Of a DNA stretch of 64,000 nt, positions 12,611 to 25,000 are shown piece after piece. The stretch is from Dastarcus helophoroides. Lineage: Eukaryota; Arthropoda; Insecta; Coleoptera; Bothrideridae. The number at the start of each line of letters is the position of its first letter. Position 1 is the stretch's first letter. Position numbers and translations under genes: made by a program. The stretch spans positions 37,122,110 to 37,186,109 of the forward strand of contig CM053328.1 of NCBI GenBank assembly GCA_028583605.1, in the 5' to 3' direction. The notes under the pieces were generated by a model. That model was not told the DNA's origin and did not search any database. It saw only the letters and a list, made by a program, of their open reading frames with translations.

Positions 12611-14865
12611 ATGTACTTCCATCGAAGCATCCTTAAAATATCCTAGGTGAAGGAAATTACATATGTGGAATTATTACAACGCATGAGGAAGGATGCAGCA
12701 ACTATCAAATGAAGAAAGGTCCACGTGTTACGAGGAGCAAAATATGAACTACTGAGGCGGTTGATCATCGAGGGTAAAATCAACGGAAATGACCCATGGA
12801 TGAAAGACATACAACGGTGACTGGTTCAATAACAGGATAACTGTAACTCGAATCCACATCAATTTGGATAGCCAACATTCGTTAAATGGAGGTGGTGTAG
12901 AGAACAAGAATAGATATTTTTACCTCGATAATTTTTCTATTCTGAAATCCCGAAAAAGATCGATGAATGGTCAGCAGAACCCATGGATTAAAGACATACA
13001 ACGGTGACTGGTTCAATAACAGGAAAACTGTAACTCGAATCCAGATCAATTTGGATGGCCAACCTTCGTTAAATGAAGATGGTGTGGAGAAGAAGAATCT
13101 TCACCACGATAATTTTTCTACCCTGAAATCCCGGAAAAGATCGATGAATGGTCGGCAGAACCCATGGATTAAAGACATACAACGGTGACTGGTTCAATAA
13201 CAGGAAAACTGTAACTCGAATCCAGATCAATTTGGATGGCCAACCTTCGTTAAATGAAGATGGTGTGGAGAAGAAGAATCTTCACCACGATAATTTTTCT
13301 ACCCTGAAATCCCGGAAAAGATCGATGAGTGGTCGGCAGAAGCCATGGATGAAAGACATACAACGGTGACTGGTACAACAACAGGAAAACTGTAACTCGA
13401 ATCCACATCAATTTGGATAGCCAATCTTCGTTAAATGAAGATGTAGAGAGAAGAAAAGTCCTAATCACGATAATTTTTTTACCTTGAAATTCCGAAAAAG
13501 AACGATGAGTGGTCGGCAGAACCCATGGATGAAAAACATACGACGGTGGCTGGGATGTACAACAACAGAGCTATTAAGGAAAACTGTATTTCGAATCTAG
13601 ATCAATTTGGATAGTTACCCTTCGTTAAATGAAGATGGTGCAGAGAAGAAGAATACACATCTTTACCACGATAATTTTTCTACTCCGAAGTCCCGGAAAA
13701 GATCGATGAGTAGTCGGCAGAACCCATGGATGTTCGAGATGTACTTCCATCGAAGCATCCTTAAAATATCCTAGGTGAAGGAAATTACAAATGTGGAATT
13801 ATTACAACGCATGAGGAAGGATGAAGCAACTATCAAATGAAGAAAGATCCACGTGTTACGAGGAGCAAAATATGAACTACTGAGGCGGTTGATCATCGAG
13901 GGTAAAATCAACGGAAATGACCCATGGATGAAAGACATACAACGGTGACTGGTACAACAACAGGAAAACTGTAACTCGAATCCACATCAATTTGGATAGC
14001 CAACCTTCGTTAAATGGAGGTGGTGTAGAGAAGAAAAATAGATATTTTTACCACGATAATTTTTCTATTCTGAAATCCCGAAAAAGATCGATGAATGGTC
14101 GGCAGAACCCATGGATTAAAGACATACAACGGTGACTGGTTCAATAACAGGAAAATTGTAACTCGAATCCAGATCAATTTGGATGGCCAACCTTCGTTAA
14201 ATGAAGATGGTGTGGAGAAGAAGAATCTTCACCACGATAATTTTTCTACCCTGAAATCCCGGAAAAGATCGATGAGTGGTCAGCAGAAGCCATGGATGAA
14301 AGACATACAACGGTGACTGGTACAGCAACAGGAAAACTGTAACTCGAATCCACATCAATTTGGATAACCAACCTTCGTTAAATGAAGATGGTAGAGAGAA
14401 GAAAAATCCTAACCACGATAATTTTTTTACCTTGAAATTGAAAAGATCGATGGAAGGTCGCAGAACCCATGGATGAAAGACATACGACGGTGGCTGGGAT
14501 GTACAACAACAGAGCTATTTAGGAAAACTGTATCTCGAATCTAGATCAATTTGGATAGCTACCCTTCGTTAAATGGAGATGGTGGAGAGAAGAAGAATAC
14601 ATATCTTTATCACGATAATTATTCTTCTTTGAAATTCCGGAAAAAATTGATGGGTGGTCGGCAGAACTCATGGATGAAAGACGCATACGACGGTGGCTGG
14701 TACAACAACAGAGCTGTTTAGGAAAACTGTATTTCGAATTCAGATCAATTTGGATAGCCAACCTTCGTTAAATGGAGATGGTGGAGAGAAGAAAAATACA
14801 TATTTTCACCACGCTAATTTTTTTACTCTGAAATTCCCAAAAGAATGTTTCAATTGCAAATCATC
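12606..14865 (+). repeat. 181-bp tandem array derived from a non-LTR retrotransposon C-terminus, ~1.13-kb higher-order unit
   Basis: A leader of about 190 bp occurs at 12606-12800 and again at 13734-13930, each followed by several ~181-bp monomers, so the large period is 1128 bp. The leader and first monomer read ELLRRLIIEGKINGNDPWM in one frame. A late monomer reads TTTELFRKTVFRIQINL. This order resembles the extreme C-terminus of RTE-type endonuclease/reverse-transcriptase proteins, which typically end with an IMQGKI-like motif, a WL/WF motif, TTxLFRxAV and a closing basic stretch. The array therefore looks like tandem amplification of a retrotransposon 3' coding end. Because 181 is not a multiple of three, frames shift between copies and no long protein is encoded. 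Confidence 0.7.
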
Positions 14866-15300
14866 CACTCTCAACTGGGAACAAACTCAGTTATTCGTTT
14901 GCTAATTAGTCCCAGAATAAAAAAAAAAGGATTAACAACTTAGAACTGACTATTAGATCTTTTAAGGAAAAAACAACTAAACGTTAAGTCTTTGTTGATA
15001 ATGAAAAGGGGTACCAATAGATTTAGTAGTTTCCTGCTGGGAAAAAGAGATCTATATTCAGAGGAGAATTAGAGTAGGACTCTACTGAAGTAGCCACAAT
15101 TAAGAGCTACTTTTAAACTTAGCAAAAATGCTCTGCAACATTGAAGAAGCGAGAACTAAGAGCGAAGATGTGCTGCGTTGAGGAAACGAGGTCCGCCAAT
15201 AAAAAAGAATTATGTTCTAATTCACTAATTACCAAAAATAAACTAAGAGCATAATTTCTGCTGAGAAAACTGGCACTAAATCTATGAATTAAGTCCCTCT
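14866..15300. other. Unique intergenic spacer
   Basis: This short stretch lies between two tandem arrays. No gene or mobile element was recognised. It contains several purine-rich words but no clear periodicity. Confidence 0.4.
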
Positions 15301-16530
15301 TATTTTTCTTCTTATTTTTCGATTTTCGAAATTAAGTAAATTTGAAATTTTGAGGAAAAATCGAATTTGACATTTGGAAAAACCATTTTTTTGAAAAGTT
15401 GACTTTTTTAAATTTAATTTCAACCCCTTTAACTAAAAATTTCAGGAAAAATTATCCAGATTTCGAAAATTAATATTTTGCATTTTTAGCTTTTGTTGAG
15501 ATTTTCGAATTATTTAATTCAAAATTTTGAGAAAACCTTAAAATTTGCAATTTGAAAAAGTCATTTTCTTGAAATGTCGACTTTTTTGAAGTTAATTTTA
15601 ATCCCTTTAAACTCAAAATTTTAAGCAAAATCATCGATTAATTTTTTGAACTTCTAGTTTGTGGTGATATTTTCGAAATTAAGTAAATTCGAAATTTTGA
15701 GAAAAAATTCGAATTTGAAATTTGGAAAAACCATTTTCTTGAAATGTTAACTTTTTTAAATTTGATTTGAACCCCTTTAAACTAAAAATTTTAAGAAAAG
15801 TCATCCAGATTGCGTAAAGTTAATTTTCTTAGTTTTTGTTGAGATTTTCGAAATATTAAATTCGAAATTTTAAGAAAAACTTGGAATTCACAATTTGGAC
15901 AAACCACTTTCTTGAAATGTCGACTTTTTAAAATTTAATTTCAATTCCGTTAAACTCAATATTTTAAAAAGTTCCAAAATTGAATTTCTCTAAAAATATC
16001 GAAATTACGAGAATACATAAAATCCTCGATTATGTTAAACTTTTGAGAAAAATTTTCAAGATTTCGGTTTTAAGTTTACTTTGAGATTTTCGATATTAGA
16101 ATCAAAACAAAAAATACTTCGATATTATAATTTGGAAAAACCATTTTTCTCGGAATCTCGACTTTTCTCGAAAAATTCGACTTTTTTCAAAAAATTCGAC
16201 TTTTTTAAATAACTCGACTTTAATCTCAAAATATCGACTTTAAATTTGAAATTTGAAGAGAACCAATCCAATCCCAATATCGAAACTCCATAAAAACGTT
16301 AAAATTACAGGGAAATTTTCGAGAGAAGCGAATTTTTTGTTTTAACACCAAAATTTCGAAAAAAATCTTCAATATCTTGTAAACTTGATTATTCACATTT
16401 TTAATTAACTTTGAAATTTTCGAAAATAAAGTAGATATTTTGAGAAAACTTTGAAATTTCAATTTGGAAGAACCACTATTTTATACAAAAAATTGATTTT
16501 TGGTCTAAAAAACTTCGACCTTTTTAGAAA
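15300..16530. repeat. Degenerate ~175-bp tandem repeat
   Basis: The landmark TTTGGAAAAACCATTTTNTTG or its variants appears near 15374, 15551, 15722, 15895 and 16134, giving intervals of about 177, 171, 173 and 239 bp. Each is followed by a TCGACTTTTTNAA word and a TTTAATTTNAACCCCTTTAAAC word. Copies are diverged and AT-rich. Confidence 0.65.
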
Positions 16531-16689
16531 AATCAGCTTTAACCTGGAAATATTCACCCCAAACTCGTTTCAGCAGTAGTTTTATTTCAACTACAAAATC
16601 GAATCTTTATGAAGTCATCGAAATTATACGAAAAAAAATCGTATTTTCTGTCAATGTCAAAATGAAAAAATGTTCAAAAATCTAAAATG

Positions 16690-18062
16690 TCAGTCTATTT
16701 AGTAAAACTCTAACACTGACTCATAGACAACGCACAACCTAAACGGGTGATTCTACAAGAATGACATTTTGCACTCGAAGGTTACGTATAACGCTGGTGA
16801 GCATTAAGAAGGAATTTTTCAAAATTCAATTTCTAAGGGCCTAAAAATGCGCATTAGAACCCTAAAAAAGGTAGGAAATAAATAATACATACCACGCCTG
16901 TACGCGTAACTCATCACTTTAACTGTATGATATATTCTCGCCATGGCGCGGCGGTGTTTATTTTGCTTATCGCATTTCTTATCTGTGTGACATGCGACGG
17001 TAAAACTGAAAAACTGAGACTTTATTTGGCTGTAGAACAAACAACGTTGGTAATACATGACGTCGTTTTAACCACAATCTGACAGATTCGAGGGTTTTGA
17101 TCTATCAAAATAGAAATGCCGGTATGCAAAGACAAAGATTCAAAATACACGAGATGAATAGGAGGCTATGCGTAGAACAAGTAACCCAAAAATTAACACC
17201 TTAACGTTTGAGAAAGATCTACTGATTCCTGAAGTCATCGCTTTGACTGTATGACATATTCTTGCCATGGCGCGGCGGTGTTTATTTTGTTTATCGCATT
17301 TTTTATCTGTGTGGCCAAGCGGTGGTAAACCTGGTAAACTAAGACTCTTTATTCTGCTGCAGAACGAACAACGTTGGTAATACAACACGTTGTTTTAACC
17401 ACAATTTGACAGATTCAAGGGTTTTGATGTATCAAAATGGAAATGTCAGTCGGGGAAGGCAAAGATTCAAAACACACGAGGTGAAAAGGACGGTATGCTC
17501 AGAGCAAGTAACCCAAAAATTAACACCTTAACGTTTGAGAAAAATCTAATGGTTCCTGAAATCATCACTTTGACTGTAAGGCATATTCTAGCCATGGCGC
17601 GGCGGTGTTTATTTTGCTTATCGCATTTCTTATCTATGAGGCAATGCGGTGGTAAAACTGGAAAACTAAGACTATTTATTCTGCTGCAGAACGAACAACG
17701 TTGGTAATACATGACGTCGTTTTAACCACAATTTGACAGATTCAAAAGTTTTGATGTATTAAAATAGAAATGTCGGTCGGAGAAGAAAAATATTCAAAAC
17801 ACACAAGGTGAGAAGAAGGTATGCGCAGAGCACTGTAGTTTAAAGTTACCTGTACGCCTAACTCATCACGTTGACTGTGTAACATATTCTCGCCATGGCG
17901 CGGCGGTGTTTATTTTGCTTATCGCATTTCTCTTATGTGTGGCCATGCGGCGGTGAAACTGGTAAACTGAGACTTGAGAATAATCTAATGGTTCCTGAAA
18001 TGTAATCTCATCGGATACACGTCTACCTAGTCCATTTAATAAAATTGTAAACACTGACTAAT
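16690..18062. repeat. ~325-bp tandem repeat with a GC-rich core, four copies, just upstream of gsb
   Basis: The core GCCATGGCGCGGCGG followed by TGTTTATTTTG recurs at about 16940, 17263, 17591 and 17892. Between cores, words such as ACGTTGGTAATACA, GTTTTAACCACAAT and AACGTTTGAGAAA recur. Both ends carry a related flank, a variant of AACACTGACTNATAGNCAACGCAC, near 16711 and 18047. The GC-rich core stands out sharply from the AT-rich surroundings. Minus-strand frames of about 80 residues recur in each copy but differ by frame and carry no known motif, so I treat this as noncoding satellite. The array ends about 0.8 kb before the inferred transcription start. Confidence 0.75.
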
Positions 18063-18885
18063 AGCCAACGCACTGGCCTTAACCGATGAGTCGAAAATCA
18101 CGAAATTTTGTAGACTGAGTTCCTTATATACCATGCAGTGGGCACTAGGAAAATGAATCTTAAAAATTTCGCCCCATAAGAATGTCACATAGGAGATGAA
18201 AACTTGTACACTTAATAAAAGTCCAATTTGGATTCAAAGGGAAAATTTTGAGAAAACTCAACTTTCGAGTCTAAAATCGAATCTCAATTTTTTAATTGAA
18301 ATGCTTTTGTATTGTTCGTAATGTTGTGAATTTATTAGACATTTCATATTAGATAAGAGAAGATAATCTAATAATTTCACTAATACACCATAGGATCCTG
18401 ACAATGATGCAAAAGCTAAAACCATATTGTTTTCTATGAAAATTTTTAAATTGATTGATTAGTTACTGATATAAAAAATTGACTTCTTCCTTATATAAAA
18501 AACAGATTAAACCGAGTCAACGTTCCTGCTAACATTCCGCTAGAATAATCCCATTCAATAGAATGCATCCTGTCCCAAAACGCATCCATAAAAACGTCAT
18601 CATTGTGAAAAAATCCAAAAAATCGCACCGCTTATGGGAAAGTATCAGCTAGACATCAAGTCACCTGGGGTGGTCCAAATGAATGAAACGTTAAACCAAG
18701 TCGCCTTCAGCGCGCACAATAGCACTCTTTCAGGATTAGGCCGCGCCTCCAGGACGAACGACCAATAAGGACCAAGTACCATAATTACCATGAGAAGAAA
18801 CCAGGAAAGTCGAGGCGGTACCATAGCGACACCTTGAACGGCGAATTAAACCTAAGCGGTCATCCGAGTTGGCTCTGGTCAGTTT
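18063..18885 (+). promoter_or_regulatory. gsb: Proximal upstream region of gsb
   Basis: This is the non-repetitive sequence between the upstream array and the inferred transcription start. From about 18500 the composition becomes more balanced, with words such as GACCAATAAGG and GGTGGTCC. It is the natural place for proximal promoter and segment-polarity control elements. No TATA box was found at the expected distance, and I could not name specific binding sites with confidence. Confidence 0.4.
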
Positions 18886-18891
18886 TCAGTC
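18886..18891 (+). promoter_or_regulatory. gsb: Possible arthropod initiator (TCAGTC)
   Basis: TCAGTC matches the arthropod initiator consensus TCAGTY and would place the start at A18888, giving a 121-base 5' leader. No clear downstream promoter element sits at +28 to +33. A hexamer match by chance is quite likely, so this is only a candidate. Confidence 0.25.
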
Positions 18892-19008
18892 AGAGACCGA
18901 TGGTGAGGTGTGATTCAGAATTTTTCGAACGCGTCGGGATTTTTTGCTGAAGTTGTGGTGCATCAGGGACTGTTTTTTTTTTAGTTGGTTCGGTTTAGCA
19001 TCCTGTAA
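18888..19008 (+). other. gsb: Inferred 5' untranslated leader of gsb
   Basis: This lies between the candidate initiator and the chosen ATG. It contains no better in-frame start. The leader holds a T-run (GTTTTTTTTTTAG-like) near 18970-18983 that could be mistaken for a splice acceptor; a 5' noncoding exon further upstream cannot be excluded. Confidence 0.3.
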
Positions 19009-19063
19009 ATGGCTGTATCAACCCTGAATATGGCCCCGTACTTCACTGGATATCCCTTTCAAG
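19009..19063 (+). CDS. gsb: gsb exon 1 (coding part)
   Basis: This short exon is too small for an ORF scan. It encodes [18 protein letters not shown] plus the first base of Gly19, and is followed immediately by the donor GTATGATG at 19064. The split Gly codon (G|GC) is completed exactly by exon 2. The sequence is characteristic of the gooseberry N-terminus; family members use a short first exon ending in YPFQG just before the paired domain. A second in-frame Met lies at codon 8, but the upstream one matches the family. Confidence 0.9.
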
Positions 19064-22000
19064 GTATGATGCATTGATTTGATTGACAGTAGATTCAACC
19101 CTTCATCAAGTTAGCAGTCGCTAGCGAAATAGTATAGCGTAATCCTGAAAGTGCTGAAGGAGTTAGAGTTGGTTAAGAGTCACTGTGTTTGATCAATAAA
19201 TATTTAAATGGAGGATCCTTATTTTTTGTCAACTCATTTTATTGACATCCTTCAAATTTCCAAGATTTTTGGATGTGCTGTTATTACTAATCCTTTAGTT
19301 TATTTATTGTTATCATCACAAAATTTTTCGAATGATTCATTTTCCTGCCTTTAGTTTCTTGTTAATAGAACCAAGAATAATAAGAGTCGTCTCAGTCGAT
19401 GAAAACTGGCCAAAATTTGTGTCATTTTTCGCATCATAAAAGTCCTGAAATTTGAATATCAAGCAATCGCTGAAAAATCTGAAAATGTTTTAACGTTACG
19501 ACTTTGTTCAAATTTGAAGCATCTTCTCGAATTTTGGAAAATCTAAATTTTAAAATCCAATCAACCAATGCCGACCAAAGCTGCATGCAAATTAGAAATT
19601 GTGGAAACTTTTTCAAAATTCAGGCCATCGTTCGAGTCATTAAAGGGTGGTAACTTAAAGGTCAAGCAGATCTGTCATTGATAAATAGGTCTCGATGAAA
19701 ACTGGCAAAATTTTGAGGCATTTTTCGAATCATTGAAGACCTAAAATTTGACAATGGAACAGTCGTAGAAAAATCTGAGAATTTTATAAGTTTTTGACCT
19801 TCTGAGTTATCGAAGATATATAGAAACTCGGACGTTCTCTTTAATAATCATGGAAACATGGATTGGATTGGTTATGTGAAAACTAGATTGAAAATTGTCG
19901 AAACTAAATCAAAATTTAGTTTTAATATCATGTTATTAAAGAGGTGACAGTTGAAAAGCAGGTAGTCGCCACAACTAGAATTTTCTTTGTCATGAAAGTT
20001 GTCATATTCATTTTTCAAATGTAACATTTCAAGAAAAAAGAAAACAAAGCAAATTTAACTATTAATCATAGGTGAAACCTATTTCTCTTTATTTTTAGAA
20101 ATGTGTTCCTAGATTCAAATTTTTCCAACATTTTGGATATTTTTCCAAACAAAATCCTGAAAATGTCGATGAGAAACTAAGTAACTAAATCTCAATTTCG
20201 AGTCATGAAATATCTGACATTTAGTAGGCAAATAGTCATTTTATTAACTATCAAATTTAAATAGGAATGCCATAAACATTATTCAAAATTCAGGTGATTA
20301 TTAGAATCGCCCAGGAACTTAAATTTGCAAGCGGAGACGTTGCCTCACTGACAACTAAATCTGGACAAAAACTGACAAAAGTTATGACTATCTATTAACA
20401 ACTTTAATTTTAAAGGTAATGTCTTAGTGTCAAATAAATCCAAATAGAAACCACAGATAATTGCTGACAATTTTTCAGGTTACTGAAAGTGTCAAATTTG
20501 GAAGAGAACAGTCGTCAGCTGTCAAAAATTTAGACAATTTGTCGATTTAATAAAGACCTTGATTTTGAAAGACCACGAGTTAACTTATTGACAATTAAAT
20601 CCAAATAGAAATCACAGAAGATTTTGTAAAATGTTGACAGTTTCCAAGTTATTAAAAATCTGAAATTTGGAAGAAAAGTGTAGTCACCTGACACTGCCTC
20701 TGAGTTTTCCTGTTGACAATCGAATCCAAAGAGATCTAGCCTTGGTTTTGAAAGTCCACGAGTTGTCTTATTGACGATCAAATCCAAATAGAAATCACAG
20801 AAGATAATTTAAAATATTGACAATTTCTCAGGATACTGTAAATTTCAAATTTGGAAGAGAACAGTCGTCACCTATCAAAAATTTAGACAATTCGTCGATT
20901 TAATAAAGACCCTGATTTTGAAAGACCACGAGTTAACTTATTGACAATTAAATCCAAATAGAAACACAAAAGATTATTTAGAATGTTGTCAATTTTTCAA
21001 GTTGCTCAAAACCTAAAATTTGGAAGAGAACAGTTGTCAGCTGACAAAAATTTAAATAATGTGTCCATCTAATAGAGACCTTTGTTTTGAAAACCCATGA
21101 GTTATCTTACTAACAATCGAATCCAAATAGAAATCGCAGAAGATTTCGTAAAATGTTGACAGTTTCCAAGTTATTGAAAATCTAAAATTTGGAAGAAAAG
21201 TGTAGTCATCTGACAGTGCCCCTGAATTTTCCTGTTGACAATCGAATCCAAAGAGATCTAGCCTTGGTTTCGAAAGTCCACGAGTTGTCTTATTAACGAT
21301 CAAATCCAAATAGAAATCACAGAAGATAATTTAAAATATTGACAATTTCTCAGAATACTGTAAATTTCAAATTTGGAAGAAAACAGTCGTCACCTATCAA
21401 AAATTTAGACAATTTGTCGATTTAATAAAGACCTTGATTTTGAAAGACCACGAGTTAACTTATTGACAATTAAATCCAAATAGAAACACAAAAGATTATC
21501 TAAAATGTTGTCAATTTCTCAAGTTGCTCAAAATCTAAAATTTGGAAGAGAACAGTTGTCAGCTGACAAAAATTTAAATAATGTGTCCATCTAATAGAGA
21601 CCTTTGTTTTCAAAATCCATGAGTTCTTAGTAACAATCGAATCCAAATAGAAATCACAGAAGATTTCGTAAAATGTGGACAGTTTCCAAGTTATTGAAAA
21701 TCTAAAATTTGGAAGAAAAGTGTAGTCATCTGACCCTGCTTCCTGAGTTTTCCTGTTGACAATCGAATCCAAAGAGATCTAGCCTTGGTTTTGAAAGTCC
21801 ACGAGTTGTCTTATTGACGATCAAATCCAAATAGAAATCACAGAAGATAATTTAAAATATTGACAATTTCTCAGGATACTGTAAATTTCAAATTTGGAAG
21901 AGAACAGTCGTCACCTATCAAAAATTTAGACAATTCGTCGATTTAATAAAGACCCTGATTTTGAAAGACCACGAGTTAACTTATTGACAATTAAATCCAA

Positions 22001-25000
22001 ATAGAAACACAAAAGATTATTTAAAATTTTGTCAATTTCTCAAGTTGCTCAAAATCTGAAATTTGAAAGAGAACAGCTGTCAGCTGACAAAAATTTAAAT
22101 AATGTGTCCATCTAATAGAGACCTTTGTTTTGAAAACCCGAGAGTTATCTTACTAACAATCGAATCCAAATAGAAATCACAGAAGATTTCGTAAAATGTT
22201 GACAGTTTCCAAGTTATTAAAAATCTGAAATTTGGAAGAAAAGTGTAGTCATCTGACACTGCCTCTGAGTTTTCCTGTTGACAATCGAATCCAAAGAGAT
22301 CTAGCCTTGGTTTTGAAAGTCCACAAGTTGTCTTATTGACGATCAAATCCAAATAGAAATCACAGAAGATAATTTAAAATATTGACAATTTCTCAGGATA
22401 CTGTAAATCTCAAATTTGGAAGAGAACAGTCGTCAGCTGACAAAAATTTAGATAATTTGTCGATCTAATGAAGATCTTGGTTTTAAAAGTCCATGAGTTG
22501 TCTTGTTGACAATAAAATCCAAATAAAAACCACAGAAGATTATTTAACATGTTGACAATTTCTCAAGTTACTGTAAATCTGAAATTTGGAAGAATTGTCG
22601 TCAGCTGACAAAAATTTTAACAATGCGTCGATCTAATAAATACTTTGGTTTTGAAATCCCATGAGTTATTTTATTGGCAATCGAATCCAAATAGAAACCA
22701 CAGAAGATTATTTAAAATGTTGACAATTTCTCAAGTTACTGAGAATTGCAAATCTGGAAGAAAACTAGCGTCAAGTGACAATAATTTAAACAATCAATTT
22801 AATAAAGACATTGTTTTTGAAAGCCCATGAGTTGTCTTATTGTCAATAAAATCCAAATAGAAACCTTTGTTGACAATTACTCAAGTTATTAAAAATCTGA
22901 AATTTGGAAGAAAAGTGGTTATCTGACAAAAATTTAAACAATGCGTCGATCTAATAAAAACTTTGGTTTTAAAATCCTATGAGTTGTTTTATTGGCAATC
23001 GAAGTCAAACAGGAACCACAGAAGATTATTTAAAATGTTGACAATTTCTCAAGTTACCGAGAATCACAAATCTGGAAGAAAACAAGCCTCAGCTGACAAA
23101 AATTTAGACAATTTGTCGATCTAATGAAGATTTTGATTTTGAAAGATCATGAGCTGTCTTGTTGACAATCGAATCCAAATGGAAACCACAGAAGATTATT
23201 TAAAAAGCTGACAATTTCTCAAGTTATTGAAAATTTGAAATTTGGAATAAAACAGTCGTCAGCTGACAAAAATGTAGACAAATTTGGAAGAAAAGTGTCG
23301 TCATCTGACAAAAATTTAGACAATCAATCTAATGAAGACATTAATTTTGAAAGCCCATGAGTTGTCTTATTGACAATCAAATCCAAATAGAAACCATAGA
23401 AGAGTATTTAAAATGTTGACAATTTCTCAAGTTACTGAAAGTCTGAAATTTGGAAGAGAACACTCGTTCATCTAACAAAAATTAAGACAATTTGTCGATC
23501 CAATAACGACCATGAATTTTCAAAGCCCATGAGTGGCCTTATTGAGAACCAATTCCAAATGGAAACCTCAGAAGATAAATTAAAATGGTAACAATTTTTC
23601 AAATTACTGAAAATCTGAAATTTGGAAGAAAACAGTTGTCAGCTGACAAAAATGTAAACAATGTGTCCATCTAATAAACACCTTGGTTTTCAAAGGCGAC
23701 GAGTTGTCTTATTGACAATTGAATCCAAATAGAAACCACAGAAGATAATTTAAAATGTTGCCAGTTACTCAAGTTACTCAAAATCTAAAATTTGAAAAAA
23801 AGGTCGCCAGCTGACAAAATTTTCGACAATTTGTCGATCTAACAACGATGTAAGAGCCCAGGAAACGTCTAATTGACAACCAAAATTAAATGGAAATCAC
23901 AGAAGACTATTTAAAATTTTGACAATTTCTCAGGTTACTGAAAATCACAAATTTTGAAGGGAACCGTCGTCAGCTGACAAAAATTCCGACAATTTGTTAA
24001 TCTAATAACGACCATGATTTTCAAAGCCCACGAGTCGTCTTATTGTCAAGCAAACCACAAAAGGAAACCACCGATTGTTATTTAAAGCCTTGACAATTTT
24101 TAAGTGAACTGAAAATCTAACATTTGGAAGAAAACAGTCCCATTAGCAACTAAAACTAAAGGGCAATTTCTCGAGTTGTTTAAAGATCTGAAATTTGACA
24201 TCAATTCATTGGCGGTAGACTTCAAAAGTGTAAAATTAGGTCATGTTTTTGAAAGCCAGATAATTTGATTAACAGAACAGTCGTCTTTGACAATCAAATT
24301 TTGATGGAAATCGAAGAGCATTAATCAAAATTTCGGAAATTTGTCGAGTTATTATCGATTTTAAAATGTGAAAGTAGACCAGTCAGATAACTGACAATTA
24401 AATCTGAAGAATATTTTGTCAATAAAGAATATTTAGACAATTTTTTGAGTTATATTAAATACCTTATGACCACACATCGTCTGATAAGACATTTAAATTT
24501 GAATGCAGGCTAGATAAAATCTGAAATTTGGAAGAAAACAGTTGTCAGCTGACAAAAATTTAGACAATTTGTCGATCTAATGAAGATGTTGGTTTTGAAA
24601 GCCCATCAGTTGTCTTGTTGACAATCGAATTCAAATAGAAACCACAGAAGATAATTTAAAATGTTGACAGTTTCTCAAGTTACTAAAAATCTGAAATGTA
24701 GAAGAAAACAGTTGTCATCTGACAAAAATTTGGACAATTTGTCGATCCAATAAAGATGTTGGTTTTAAAAGCCCATGAATTGTTTTGTTGACAGTCGAAT
24801 CCAATTAGAAAGCACAGAAGATTATTTAAAATGTTGATAATCTCTTATGTTACCGAAAATCTTAAATTTGGAAGAAAACTAACGTTAGCTGACAAAATTT
24901 GAGACAATTCGTCGATCTAATAAAGATTTTGGTTTTAAAAGCCCGTGAGTTGTCTTGTTGACAATCGAATTCAAATAGAAACCACAGAAGATTATTTAAA

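Noticed and set aside
12967..14316. Repeated 73-residue frames starting MVGRTHGLKTYNGDW or similar
   Set aside because: They are one frame of a 181-bp repeat; adjacent copies are out of frame with each other, and another frame shows the retrotransposon origin.
1..18885. A neighbouring gooseberry-neuro or other Pax gene upstream
   Set aside because: No paired-domain or homeodomain words were found on either strand in this interval.
20530..22352. Recurrent 85-residue minus-strand frames (20530-20787, 21052-21309, 22095-22352)
   Set aside because: Their spacing equals the 522-bp higher-order satellite period, and other monomers break the frame, so they are by-products of the repeat.
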